The notes: generated by a model not told the origin, from the sequence alone. DNA of 64,000 nucleotides from Desulfofundulus thermosubterraneus DSM 16057 (GCF_900142025.1 NZ_FQZM01000006.1:1-64000); one strand, 5' to 3'; shown: positions 1-9,031, counted from the first letter of the stretch. Numbers and translations: made by a program.

Positions 1-287
1 TTGCCCTGGCCGAAACGCCCAGCATTTTCAAGAACCTGGAAGGCTGGATGCGGAGGAGGCTGCGCATGTGCCTCTGGAAGCAGTGGAAGCGAGTGCGGAC
101 AAGATACCGCGAGCTGCGTGCACTGGGACTGCCTGAATGGGTAGTACATGAATTCGCCAACGCTCGCAGAGGGCCATGGCGGATGGCCCACGGGCCAATG
201 AACAGAGCCCTGGGCAACGCCTACTGGCAGTCCCAGGGCCTGATGAGCTTAACCGAACGCTATCAAAGTCTTCGTCAAGCTTGGTGA
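1..287 (+). CDS. ltrA: Group II intron reverse transcriptase/maturase, C-terminal fragment
   Basis: The frame is open from the first bases (…LAETPSIFKNLEGW, then RRRLRMCLWKQWKR) to a TGA at 285-287. This is the maturase-specific (GIIM) and thumb end of a group II intron-encoded protein, including the RELRALGLPEWVVHEFANARRGP-type region. The reverse transcriptase domains lie upstream of the window. The protein would splice its own intron RNA and drive its mobility. It is followed within the intron by domains V and VI, the usual arrangement when the ORF sits in domain IV. Partial because of the window edge, not necessarily broken. Confidence 0.85.
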   Translation, partial: ALAETPSIFKNLEGWMRRRLRMCLWKQWKRVRTRYRELRALGLPEWVVHEFANARRGPWRMAHGPMNRALGNAYWQSQGLMSLTERYQSLRQAW

Positions 288-357
288 ACCGCCGGATGCG
301 GACCCGCATGTCCGGTGGTGTGAGAGGACGGGGGCTAGCCGCCCCCTCCTACTCGAT
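1..357 (+). mobile_element. Group II intron, 3' part (cut by window start)
   Basis: The 3' end of a bacterial group II intron. It contains the maturase C-terminus, then a domain V-like hairpin at about 286-321 (GAACCGCCGG pairing with the GTCCGGTGGT side around an ACCC loop) and a domain VI-like GC-rich hairpin ending in CTCCTACTCGAT at 346-357. The 5' part lies outside the window. It is inserted about 30 bases upstream of modB, so it may separate modB from an upstream modA. The exact 3' splice site is inferred from the usual end of such introns. Confidence 0.85.
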
Positions 358-386
358 ACGGGAGTTCGTGGGAAGGAGGACGGGTT

Positions 387-1067
387 ATGTCGGACGAAGC
401 GCTGACCGCTTTACTTCTATCCTTGCGCGTGGCTCTTCTGGCCACGGCGGTGGCGTCTGTAAGCGGGGTAGCATGTGCCCGCCTGCTTACCCGCGCTCAT
501 TTTCCGGGAAAAGATACGTTGGAAGCTGTTTTGCTTCTCCCCCTGGTACTTCCTCCTACGGTGGTGGGGTTTGGCCTGCTTTTGTTCCTTGGCCGGAACG
601 GCCCGCTGGCCTGGGTTTTTCCGGGCCAGATACTTTTTACCTGGTGGTCAGCGGTGATCGCTTCGGCGGTGGTAGCTTTCCCCTTGATGTACCAGAATGC
701 CAAGGCGGCCTTTGAAAGTGTGGATATCAACCAGGAACGCGCCGCCCGTACCCTTGGGGCCGGAGAGGTACGGGTTTTTTTCACGGTGAGCCTGCCCCTG
801 GCCTGGCCGGGGATCATGGCAGGTCTGGTGCTGGCCTTTGCCCGGGCGCTGGGGGAATTCGGCGCCACCCTGATGGTGGCCGGGAATATCCCCGGCAAAA
901 CCCAAACTGCTCCCATGGCCATTTACTTTGCCGTCGAGGCAGGTGATTATGGGACGGCCGTGCCCCTGGTGGTCATCGTTTTGCTCTTTTCATTTGCCGT
1001 CATTTTCTGGCTGAACTGGTGGTCGAGGAACAGGGTTGCGCGCCATGCGCTGCGGAGGAGGGGATGA
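387..1067 (+). CDS. modB: Molybdate ABC transporter permease ModB
   Basis: 226 residues, a typical ModB length, with several hydrophobic membrane segments. The cytoplasmic EAA loop (AARTLGAGEVRVFFTVSLPLAWPG, about 115-138) docks on the ATPase. The family signature ARALGEFGATLMVAGNIPG follows it. The protein forms the membrane channel for molybdate (or tungstate) with ModC and a periplasmic-type ModA, which is not in the window. SD GGAAGGAGG precedes ATG 387. The stop overlaps the modC start (ATGA), implying translational coupling. Position just upstream of a nif operon fits supply of Mo for FeMo-cofactor. An intron lies immediately upstream, so the promoter and modA are probably on its far side. 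Confidence 0.92.
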   Translation: MSDEALTALLLSLRVALLATAVASVSGVACARLLTRAHFPGKDTLEAVLLLPLVLPPTVVGFGLLLFLGRNGPLAWVFPGQILFTWWSAVIASAVVAFPLMYQNAKAAFESVDINQERAARTLGAGEVRVFFTVSLPLAWPGIMAGLVLAFARALGEFGATLMVAGNIPGKTQTAPMAIYFAVEAGDYGTAVPLVVIVLLFSFAVIFWLNWWSRNRVARHALRRRG

Positions 1068-1738
1068 GCATGCTCGAAGTTGACTTTCAGAAAAAACTAC
1101 CGGATTTTATCTTGACGGCCAGGTTTGCTGTCCGTGAGGGAGAAATCCTGGTCCTGTCCGGTCCTTCGGGTTCCGGCAAGACGACCATCCTGGAGTGCCT
1201 GGCCGGGTTGCAAAAGCCCGATCGTGGATACATCAACCTGCGGGGGAAAATGCTTTTTAATAAGACAAAAAGAATTAACCTGCCACCGCACAAGAGGGGT
1301 ATCGGTTTTATTTTTCAGGCGTATGCTCTCTTTGAGCACATGACGGTGAAGGACAATATTTTGTACGGGGCAGCAAGGGTTAATGGAAGAAAGAAGCGGG
1401 AACAGATCTTACGGGAAGTTTTGGAACTGCTGGGTATAAGCCACCTTCAGGACCGTTATCCCGCCCAGCTATCAGGCGGGGAAAAACAGCGGGTGGCCCT
1501 GGCCAGGGCGCTGGTGAGCGAACCAGCTCTTTTGCTACTGGACGAGCCCCTGTCAGCGCTGGATAGAAACCTGCGGGAGAGACTCCGCGGGGAATTAAAA
1601 CAACTGCACAGGCAGTGGGGGATCCCCTTTGTGCTGGTAACCCACTGCCGGTGTGAGGAGGAACTGGCGGACATGGTTTTGCGACCGGTGGCGAGCATAA
1701 ATGAGAAGGGCGAACAGGCCATTTGCTTTAGTATGTAA
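1064..1738 (+). CDS. modC: Molybdate ABC transporter ATPase ModC (short form)
   Basis: ATPase of the ModBC importer. It shows the Walker A motif GPSGSGKTT, the signature LSGGEKQRVALARAL and the Walker B region LLLLDEPLSALD. The start ATG 1064 overlaps the modB stop; a longer frame from 1019 exists but lies inside modB. The 224-residue product ends soon after the H-loop (VTHCRCEEEL). It therefore lacks the C-terminal molybdate-binding MOP/TOBE domain of the ~350-residue enterobacterial ModC and would not sense molybdate itself. Short ATPases of this kind are common in the family. Function is supported by the neighbour modB. Confidence 0.9.
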   Translation: MSMLEVDFQKKLPDFILTARFAVREGEILVLSGPSGSGKTTILECLAGLQKPDRGYINLRGKMLFNKTKRINLPPHKRGIGFIFQAYALFEHMTVKDNILYGAARVNGRKKREQILREVLELLGISHLQDRYPAQLSGGEKQRVALARALVSEPALLLLDEPLSALDRNLRERLRGELKQLHRQWGIPFVLVTHCRCEEELADMVLRPVASINEKGEQAICFSM

Positions 1739-1832
1739 CTAGCCCCGGCATATACTGGCTGATCCTGGGTTATGAGAAAGCCTGGATAAGAGAGTGCCTT
1801 CCAGCCGTTTTCTTTAAACTTTAAAAAAGGTG

Positions 1833-1862
1833 TTGACAAACAAATTCTCCCTGACTTATAAT
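1833..1862 (+). promoter_or_regulatory. Sigma-A promoter of the amtB leader
   Basis: TTGACA at 1833-1838 and TATAAT at 1857-1862 with an 18-base spacer. Both boxes match consensus exactly. Predicted start is near 1869, just before the first leader hairpin. No gene begins within 380 bases, so this promoter makes a long structured leader ahead of amtB. Confidence 0.8.
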
Positions 1863-1875
1863 CTGGAACAGAGGC

Positions 1876-1932
1876 AGATACAGGGGAGTATCTAAGGAGG
1901 CAGTGGCACTTTCTAACGGAAGGTTCCGTTAG
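1876..1932 (+). promoter_or_regulatory. Two-hairpin leader resembling an ANTAR-protein target
   Basis: Hairpin 1 has a 6-bp perfect stem (AGATAC/GTATCT) with the six-base loop AGGGGA at 1882-1887. Hairpin 2 has a 7-bp perfect stem (CTAACGG/CCGTTAG) with the six-base loop AAGGTT at 1920-1925. Both loops carry A at position 1 and G at position 4, the known signature of RNAs bound by ANTAR-domain antiterminators. Such RNAs are reported upstream of nitrogen genes in clostridia. A terminator follows at 1982. The assignment is by motif only; no ANTAR gene is in the window. Confidence 0.6.
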
Positions 1933-1981
1933 GAGGCGGTTTATCCCATACAAACGGGTTATCCAATGGTGGAGATCAAGC

Positions 1982-2028
1982 AAAGGCGCTTTTTCAGAAG
2001 GTGTGTCTTCTGAAGGGCGCCTTTTTAT
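1982..2028 (+). terminator. Intrinsic terminator in the amtB leader (attenuator candidate)
   Basis: Outer stem AAAGGCGC/GCGCCTTT and inner stem TTCAGAAG/CTTCTGAA around GTGTGT, then a T-rich run. It lies about 50 bases after the two-hairpin leader and over 200 bases before amtB. That placement suits conditional termination of amtB transcription. Confidence 0.8.
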
Positions 2029-2050
2029 CTTACCAGCGTGAGCTCAAAGC

Positions 2051-2098
2051 AAGGGTGCTTTAAAGGGAGCAATGTTGCTCCATTAAAGCACCCTTTTT
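2051..2098 (+). terminator. Second intrinsic terminator upstream of amtB
   Basis: A 13-bp stem (AAGGGTGCTTTAA with TTAAAGCACCCTT) is capped by a second hairpin GGAGCAA/TTGCTCC, followed by a T run. It stands in tandem with the terminator at 1982. Either both must be read through to reach amtB, or amtB has its own promoter in 2100-2235, where none is clear. Confidence 0.75.
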
Positions 2099-2250
2099 AC
2101 GTTTTGCAGGAAACGTCCGGCCGGTGAATTGGCGCCGTTCACCACGGGCGATAAGATACAGGCCATCTTCGGCCGTTACAGCAGGATCCGGAGGCTGCAG
2201 CGGCTGGAGGTGCAGAAACCAGGGTTGGTTTGGATAGGAGGTTGGTGTAA

Positions 2251-3648
2251 GTGTACAGGCGAATCATGAATGGCCTTTACCTTTTGCCCCTGGTATTGCT
2301 GGCCGCACCCGGTCTGGCCTGGGCCGATGAAGCTCAAATTGATACGGGAGATACCGCATTCGTTCTTATCTCTGCAGCACTGGTGATGATCATGACCCTG
2401 CCCGGGGTGGCCCTGTTCTACGGTGGTATGGTCAGGCGCAAGAATACCCTCAGCACGATCATGCAGAGCCTGTTTATCATGGCCTTGATTTCAGTACAAT
2501 GGGTGCTCTGGGGTTACAGCATCGCTTTCGGTCCGGATAAGGCGCACCTGTTCGGCAGTCTGGCCTGGCTGGGGTTAAATGGCGTGGGTCAAGCGCCAAA
2601 CCCTGATTATTCGGCTACCATTCCTCACCTGGCATTTATGGCTTTCCAGATGATGTTCGCGGTAATCACCCCGGCATTGATTACCGGCGCCTTTGCCGAA
2701 CGGATGCGTTTCCCGGCTTTTGTAGCCTTCACCCTGCTTTGGGCCACCTTTGTTTACGACCCCCTGGCTCACTGGGTATGGGGCGTGAACGGGTGGTTGC
2801 GTAACCTGGGTGCCCTGGACTTTGCCGGCGGCACGGTGGTGCACATTTCCTCCGGCGTATCCGGCCTGATCGCGGCCCTGATGCTGGGCCGGCGCAGGGG
2901 TTACGGCTCGGAGCCGATGGTGCCCCATAACCTGCCCCTTACAGTCCTGGGAGCGGCGCTGCTGTGGTTTGGGTGGTTCGGCTTTAACGCCGGCAGCGCC
3001 CTTTCGGCCAACGGCCTGGCAGCCAGCGCTTTTGTGGTGACCAATACGGCCGCTGCAGCGGCAGCCCTCTCCTGGGTCTTTGCCGAATGGATCCACCACG
3101 GCAAACCCACCGTTCTGGGCGGCGCCAGCGGCCTGGTGGCCGGTCTGGTGGCCATCACCCCCGCCTCGGGGTTTGTCGGGCCGATGCCTGCGGTAATCAT
3201 CGGCCTGGTGGCCGGCGTGGTTTGCTACCTGGCAGTGAGTGTACTAAAGTCCACACTGGGTTATGACGATTCCCTGGATGCCTTTGGAGTTCATGGTATC
3301 GGCGGTACATGGGGCGCGCTGGCCACCGGCCTGTTTGCTTCCAGGGCTGTTAACCCTGCCGGTGTTGACGGTCTGCTCTTTGGCAACCCCCATCAGTTGT
3401 GGATCCAGTTTATCAGCGTACTGGCCAGTTGGCTGTTTGCCGCCGTTATGACTTTCGTCATCCTTAAAGTGGTGGGATTGTTCTTCAAGTTGCGGGCCAG
3501 CGAAGATGAAGAAGTACAGGGTCTGGATATTACCCAGCATGGTGAGGATGCCTACTCAGACATGGTGCTGGGCGCACCGGTGAGCCGTATTCAGAGCTTA
3601 TCGGCTTCTCCTTCTACCATGGTCACTACCAGGGAAGCTGGTGTATAA
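2251..3648 (+). CDS. amtB: Ammonium transporter AmtB
   Basis: 465 residues. An N-terminal signal sequence ends near AWADEA, followed by about eleven membrane segments typical of Amt/Rh channels. Recognisable family blocks include LPGVALFYGGMVRRKN, DFAGGTVVHISSG and the late DAFGVHGIGGTWGALATGLF, which holds a conserved pore histidine. The protein conducts ammonium across the membrane and is gated by the PII protein encoded next to it. Start GTG 2251 is chosen because AGGAGG lies 9 bases upstream. It is preceded by an attenuator-like leader and followed by glnK, the classic amtB-glnK pair, here beside nif genes. Confidence 0.95.
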   Translation: MYRRIMNGLYLLPLVLLAAPGLAWADEAQIDTGDTAFVLISAALVMIMTLPGVALFYGGMVRRKNTLSTIMQSLFIMALISVQWVLWGYSIAFGPDKAHLFGSLAWLGLNGVGQAPNPDYSATIPHLAFMAFQMMFAVITPALITGAFAERMRFPAFVAFTLLWATFVYDPLAHWVWGVNGWLRNLGALDFAGGTVVHISSGVSGLIAALMLGRRRGYGSEPMVPHNLPLTVLGAALLWFGWFGFNAGSALSANGLAASAFVVTNTAAAAAALSWVFAEWIHHGKPTVLGGASGLVAGLVAITPASGFVGPMPAVIIGLVAGVVCYLAVSVLKSTLGYDDSLDAFGVHGIGGTWGALATGLFASRAVNPAGVDGLLFGNPHQLWIQFISVLASWLFAAVMTFVILKVVGLFFKLRASEDEEVQGLDITQHGEDAYSDMVLGAPVSRIQSLSASPSTMVTTREAGV

Positions 3649-3659
3649 GGATAAATTAA

Positions 3660-4049
<390 letters not shown>

Positions 4050-4215
4050 TGATTCCCTGGAAAAGGCAATTGCTACTCGCAGGTGAGGCTTTCCTGGCGT
4101 TAAAACAAAGATGTTTGAGAACTGGCATTGGCGCCTCGGGTTTAAAGGATCTACCCTCCTCCCTCTAATCCCGTGGCGCCTCTTTAATTTAGTGAACAGT
4201 GAAGTTATTGTGGGC

Positions 4216-4254
4216 AAAGGTGCCGGTATCCCCCCGGGGAAACGGCACTTTTTT
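4216..4254 (+). terminator. Terminator between glnK and nifH
   Basis: A ten-pair stem AAAGGTGCCG with CGGCACTTTT (one G-T pair) around a C/G-rich loop that can itself pair, followed by a T run. It lies only about 30 bases before the nifH start. It could end glnK transcription or act as an attenuator in a nifH leader. The preceding 160 bases hold no gene. They contain a GGCGCC/GGCGCC long-range pairing but no clean promoter. Confidence 0.7.
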
Positions 4255-4267
4255 ACATTAAATATAA

Positions 4268-5113
<846 letters not shown>

Positions 5114-5197
5114 CGGAGTGGAAATGTCAAGGCGGCATATGTAACTGAAGCCTCAGAGGAATGAGGAAAAAAATTGTTACACCGGGGAGGTTATAGT

Positions 5198-5515
5198 ATG
5201 AAAATGATCAGGGCCATCATCCGTCCCGAAAAAAGTGAGGAAGTGGTGGACGCCCTGGCTGAAGCTGGATACGTAGCCCTGACCAAAATGGATGTGGTTG
5301 GGCGGGGCAAGCAAAAGGGCATTCATGTGGGCAGCATATACTACGACGAACTGCCCAAGGTGATGATCATGCTGGTGGTAGAGGACGGCAAGGCGGCGGA
5401 AGTGGTGGAAATCGTTACGAAATCTGCTTATACCGGAAACTTCGGTGACGGGAAAATCTTCATCACCCCGGTGGATGAGGCCTACACCGTACGCACCGGT
5501 GCTGCGGGGCTGTAA
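5198..5515 (+). CDS. nifI1: Nitrogenase-specific PII protein NifI1
   Basis: 105 residues of PII fold, with N-terminus MKMIRAIIRPEKSEEVVDAL and C-terminal TGNFGDGKIFITPVDEAYTVRTG. The T-loop is short and differs from GlnK (HVGSIYYDELPK). NifI1 and NifI2 form a complex that binds the NifDK protein and switches nitrogenase activity off when ammonium appears, as shown in methanogens. Position between nifH and nifD is diagnostic. Start ATG 5198 follows GGGGAGG by 7 bases; an upstream in-frame start at 5174 has no equal support. Confidence 0.93.
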   Translation: MKMIRAIIRPEKSEEVVDALAEAGYVALTKMDVVGRGKQKGIHVGSIYYDELPKVMIMLVVEDGKAAEVVEIVTKSAYTGNFGDGKIFITPVDEAYTVRTGAAGL

Positions 5516-5608
5516 CCCGCGGGAGGTTAACGGATTCTTGCCGGAGGCCGGTAAAACGCCGCTGGCACCGGCACTCTCCGGTGGATTTTGCGCGGGGGTG
5601 AATATGCC

Positions 5609-5964
5609 ATGAAGGAAGTAATTGCCATTATCAGGCCCAATAAGATTAACGCCACTAAAGAAGCCCTGGCCGTGCTGGGTTTTCCGGGTGTGAACGCCTG
5701 CAAGGTGGTCGGGCGGGGCAAGCAGAAGGGAATCACGGGTGAAGTGACCTTTGCCGTCAACCCCGAACTGGAAAAGCAGGAGGGCGGGATGAAATACGTG
5801 CCCAAAAGGATGATTTCTCTGGTGGTGGACGACCAGGACTGATCGTGGCTGCAATCATCAAAATCAACCGTACTGGGCGGATAGGAGACGGGCGCATCTT
5901 TGTCTGCCCTGTAGAAGAGGCGGTACGGGTACGCACGGGGGAAAAGGGCCCGGCAGCTATCTGA
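5609..5964 (+). pseudogene. nifI2: Nitrogenase-specific PII protein NifI2, frameshifted
   Basis: Frame one gives MKEVIAIIRPNKINATKEAL through to LVVDDQD and stops at TGA 5840-5842. The missing C-terminus continues at once in another frame (IVAAIIKINRTGRIGDG, then FVCPVEEAVRVRTGEKG) to a TGA at 5962-5964. One missing base near 5839, or a -1 slip, restores a 118-residue NifI2. No slippery heptamer is visible at the junction. The break removes the last third, including the strand that binds nucleotide. NifI2 works only with NifI1, so loss would remove ammonium switch-off. Sequence error, true mutation or recoding cannot be separated here. Confidence 0.85.
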
Positions 5965-6078
5965 TAACAGGACGGGTCATAAAGCGTCCGGGAATTACAC
6001 GCTTAAATGAAGTGTGGACGATGGTCCGTCTTGCCGGGGGACGGCTGTCGCGAAAGATGTGAGGGGAGGAATGAAATC

Positions 6079-7539
6079 ATGCCTGTGGTAAGAATGAAGT
6101 GCAACGAAACGATTCCCGAGCGGGATAAGCATATTTACCGCACGGAAAAGGAGAAATCCATAATTCCCGCCTGTAATATTGCCACCATCCCGGGAGATAT
6201 GACCGAGCGCGGGTGAGCTTTTGCCGGTGCCCGCGGGGTCGTGGGCGGACCAATTTCCGACGTCATCCAATTGGTTCACGCGCCGGCAGGTTGCGCCTGG
6301 TACACGTGGGGAACGCGGCGGCATCTATCCGACTTTTATCCCTGGGCTACGCCCACCCGCCTGACCAATGTCGCCTTCAACCGCCGCTACTGCATGTGTA
6401 CCGACATGCAGGAAAAAGACGTTGTCTTCGGGGGCATGAAAAAGCTGGAACAGGCCTGCCTGGAAGCCATCCGGCTGTTCCCCGAGGCAAAGGGATTGAT
6501 CATTTTTACCACCTGCACTACAGGCCTGATCGGCGACGACGTGCAGGCGATAGCCCGGCAGGTCGAGAAGAAAACCGGCAAGCTGATCTTCACTTCCGAA
6601 TCACCGGGTTGTTCCGGGGTGAGCCAGTCCAGGGGGCACCACGACTTTAACACCCAGTTTTACCGGCAGATACGGCAGTTAAGGGAACGCCGGCCGGAGC
6701 TGAAAATGTCTGAAGAAGAGAAAACTCCCTATGACATCTGCTTGATTGGCGAGTACAACATGGACTGGGATTTAAAGATAGTCAGGCCGCTCTTTGAGAA
6801 AATCGGCGTGCGCATTGCAGCCGTTTTCAGCGGCAACGAGCGCATCGAAAACCTGGTCAAGATGCCCGATGTGAAATTAAACGTGGTGCACTGCCAGCGT
6901 TCTGCCGAGTATATCGCCCACATGATCAAAGACGGGTTTAACATTCCATTTATCCGCGTCTCGCTCTTCGGGATTAATCAGACTGCAGAAGCGCTGCGGA
7001 AAACTGCCGCCTTCTTTGGCCTGGAGGAGCGGGCCGAGAAGGTGATTGCCGGGGAAATGAAGCGGGTAGAAAAGAGCCTGGCTTTCTACCGGGAAAAGTT
7101 AAAGGGTAAGCGGGTGGCCATTTACGTCGGCGGACCCCGGGTATGGCACTGGATCAAGCTGATGGAGGAACTGGGGATGACCGTGGTGGCCGTCGCCTGT
7201 ACCTTTGCCCACGAAGACGACTATGAAAAGATCAACGCCCGGGCGCCGGAGGGAATGCTGGTTATTGATAACCCCAACGAGTTTGAGATCGAAGAGATGC
7301 TCAAAATCGAAAAGCCGGACCTGTTTTTAACCGGGCTGAAAGAAAAGTATATCGCGCGCAAGATGGGCATTCCCACGGTAAACTCCCACTCCTACGAAAA
7401 AGGTCCTTATGCCGGTTTTGCCGGTATGGTTAATTTCGCCCGGGATATCTACCAGGCTCTTTATGCACCGGTTTGGAAATACCAGTGGGGCATTGATGGT
7501 GCTCCGGCAAAAGACGAGGAGGAAGGGTCATGCAGCTAA
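6079..7539 (+). CDS. nifD: Nitrogenase MoFe protein alpha chain NifD with in-frame TGA at codon 46
   Basis: ATG 6079 follows GAGGGGAGGA by 8 bases. The first 45 codons give a standard NifD start (MKCNETIPER, PACNIATIPGDMTERG). Codon 46 is TGA (6214-6216). The same frame continues with AFAGARGVVGGP to 7539; total 487 codons. Codon 46 corresponds to the P-cluster ligand Cys62 of Azotobacter NifD. The distance to the next ligand, Cys72, is 26 residues, identical to Cys62-Cys88. Other ligands are present: Cys146 (TTCTTGLIGDD), FeMo-cofactor Cys272 (VVHCQRS) and His437 (NSHSYEKGPY). If TGA is read as stop, the gene gives a 45-residue peptide. If it is read as selenocysteine, a full subunit results. 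The end overlaps nifK by 10 bases. Confidence 0.9.
6226..6251 (+). promoter_or_regulatory. SECIS-like hairpin downstream of the nifD TGA
   Basis: Six pairs (GCCCGC 6229-6234 with GTGGGC 6241-6246, one G-U) enclose a six-base loop GGGGTC. GGT 6226-6228 pairs with ACC 6249-6251 below a two-base bulge. The loop begins 18 bases after the TGA and starts with G. This meets the published bacterial SECIS pattern (G in the first two loop bases, loop 16-37 bases after UGA). The region is G+C rich and coding, so a chance hairpin is possible. Confidence 0.4.
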
Positions 7540-9008
7540 AGGAAATTCCCGTTACGGGCATACCTTACGATCAGATAAAAATCGAAAAAGTCCCGGCGGC
7601 GCCGGAGTATTGTGAGCGGCCGGCGGAACTGATTCCCTCCGCGAACAGGGCTGTGGTAATCAATCCCAACCGCACCTGTATGCCCCTGGGAGCCATGTGG
7701 GCGGTGCTGGGAGTAAGGAAGGCGATCCCTTTTGTCCAGGGTGCCCAGGGATGTACCACTTACGTGCGGTATACGTTCTGCCGTATTTTTAAAGAACCGG
7801 CCGTTATCGCCACCGCCTCTTTCCATGAGGATGCGGCGGTTTTTGGCGGCCGGCGCAACCTGGTGGAGGGCATTCGCAACCTGGTGGTACGTTACTGGCC
7901 GGAGCTGGTTGGTGTGGTGACCACCTGTTCCAGTGAGATTATCGGCGACGATATGGTCAGCTTTATTAAAATGGCCAGGGCCAACCTGCGTAAAGAGATC
8001 GGACCTGAGAAAGCGGACCAGATCCCCATAGTGCTGGTCAACACCCCCAGCTTTGCCGGGTCCCATGTGGAAGGTTATGACCGGGCCTCCCGTGCCTTTG
8101 TGGAGACCCTGGCCACCACTAAGGGAGAACCCAACGGCAAGGTGAACATCATCCCGGGTCTATTTTACCCGGGCGACATCCGGGAAATCAAGCACCTGCT
8201 GCGCCACATGGGTGTAGAGGCGATAGTGCTCTTTGACATTTCCGATACCCTGGACGCCCCCCTGGAGCCGCCAACGTCCGTCCCTTACTATCCTCCTGGT
8301 GGTACTGCGGTGGGGGAAATCAGAGACATGGCCAATTCGCTGGCCACCTTTGCCCTGCAGCCCCACGCCGGCCAGGCCGGCGCCCGCTACCTGGAGCGCA
8401 AATACGGCGTGCGTGCCGTGGTTGGTCCACCACCGGTTGGGGTACAGGGTACCGATGCCTTTTTAAAGGCGCTGCGGGAGATAACCGGAAAACCCATCCC
8501 CGAAAGCCTCTTACAGGAAAGGGGACGGTTAGTCGATTCCCTGGCCGACACCCTGCACCACACCATGATGAAAAAGGTGGCTGTCATGGGGGATCCTGAT
8601 ATAGTGCTCGGTGTCACCCGCTTCGTGCTGGAAATGGGGATGGAGCCGGTGGCCCTGGCCGGTGGTACGGCCAGCAAGACCTTCGTCCACGATGTGGAGG
8701 CCATCCTGGCCGAAGCGGGGTACGAAGGCGAACCGCCGCTGATCATCAATGGCGGTGACCTGTTTGAGTTTGAGGAGTACCTGAAAAAACAACCGCGCCT
8801 GGACCTGATTATCGGTAATTCCCGGGCAGTGGACATCTCCCGTGAGCTGCAGGTACCGCTGGTGCGGGTAGGTTTCCCTATCTACGACCGCTTTGGTTAT
8901 CAAAAACGTCCCATTGTGGGTTACCGGGGTGGGGAAATGCTGCTTGCGGAAATTGTAAACAGCATGCTGGATTACCAGTACCCCGATGACCGTACCCAGC
9001 AGCTATAG
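7530..9008 (+). CDS. nifK: Nitrogenase MoFe protein beta chain NifK
   Basis: 492 residues. P-cluster ligands are Cys50 (NPNRTCMPLGA), Cys75 (GAQGCTTYVR) and Cys133 (TTCSSEIIGDD), with the same spacings as Azotobacter Cys70/95/153. A serine in NTPSFAGSHVEGYD matches the redox-linked Ser188 region. It forms the alpha2-beta2 MoFe protein with NifD. The start overlaps the nifD end with its own GGAAGG SD, so expression at equal ratio by coupling would depend on ribosomes passing the nifD TGA. The gene itself is intact, and all its cysteine codons are ordinary. Confidence 0.96.
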   Translation: MQLKEIPVTGIPYDQIKIEKVPAAPEYCERPAELIPSANRAVVINPNRTCMPLGAMWAVLGVRKAIPFVQGAQGCTTYVRYTFCRIFKEPAVIATASFHEDAAVFGGRRNLVEGIRNLVVRYWPELVGVVTTCSSEIIGDDMVSFIKMARANLRKEIGPEKADQIPIVLVNTPSFAGSHVEGYDRASRAFVETLATTKGEPNGKVNIIPGLFYPGDIREIKHLLRHMGVEAIVLFDISDTLDAPLEPPTSVPYYPPGGTAVGEIRDMANSLATFALQPHAGQAGARYLERKYGVRAVVGPPPVGVQGTDAFLKALREITGKPIPESLLQERGRLVDSLADTLHHTMMKKVAVMGDPDIVLGVTRFVLEMGMEPVALAGGTASKTFVHDVEAILAEAGYEGEPPLIINGGDLFEFEEYLKKQPRLDLIIGNSRAVDISRELQVPLVRVGFPIYDRFGYQKRPIVGYRGGEMLLAEIVNSMLDYQYPDDRTQQL

Positions 9009-9031
9009 GTTTGGAGGGGAGAGAATAGGCT

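Noticed and set aside
176-715. 179-residue frame across the intron end and modB start
   Set aside because: It is the shadow of modB in another frame and crosses intron domains V and VI.
4118-4140. Sigma-54 promoter (TGGCAT…) before nifH
   Set aside because: The second half (TTGCA at the right distance) is missing.
5840-5842. nifI2 TGA as a second selenocysteine codon
   Set aside because: The sequence after it in the same frame is not NifI2-like; the conserved continuation is in another frame.
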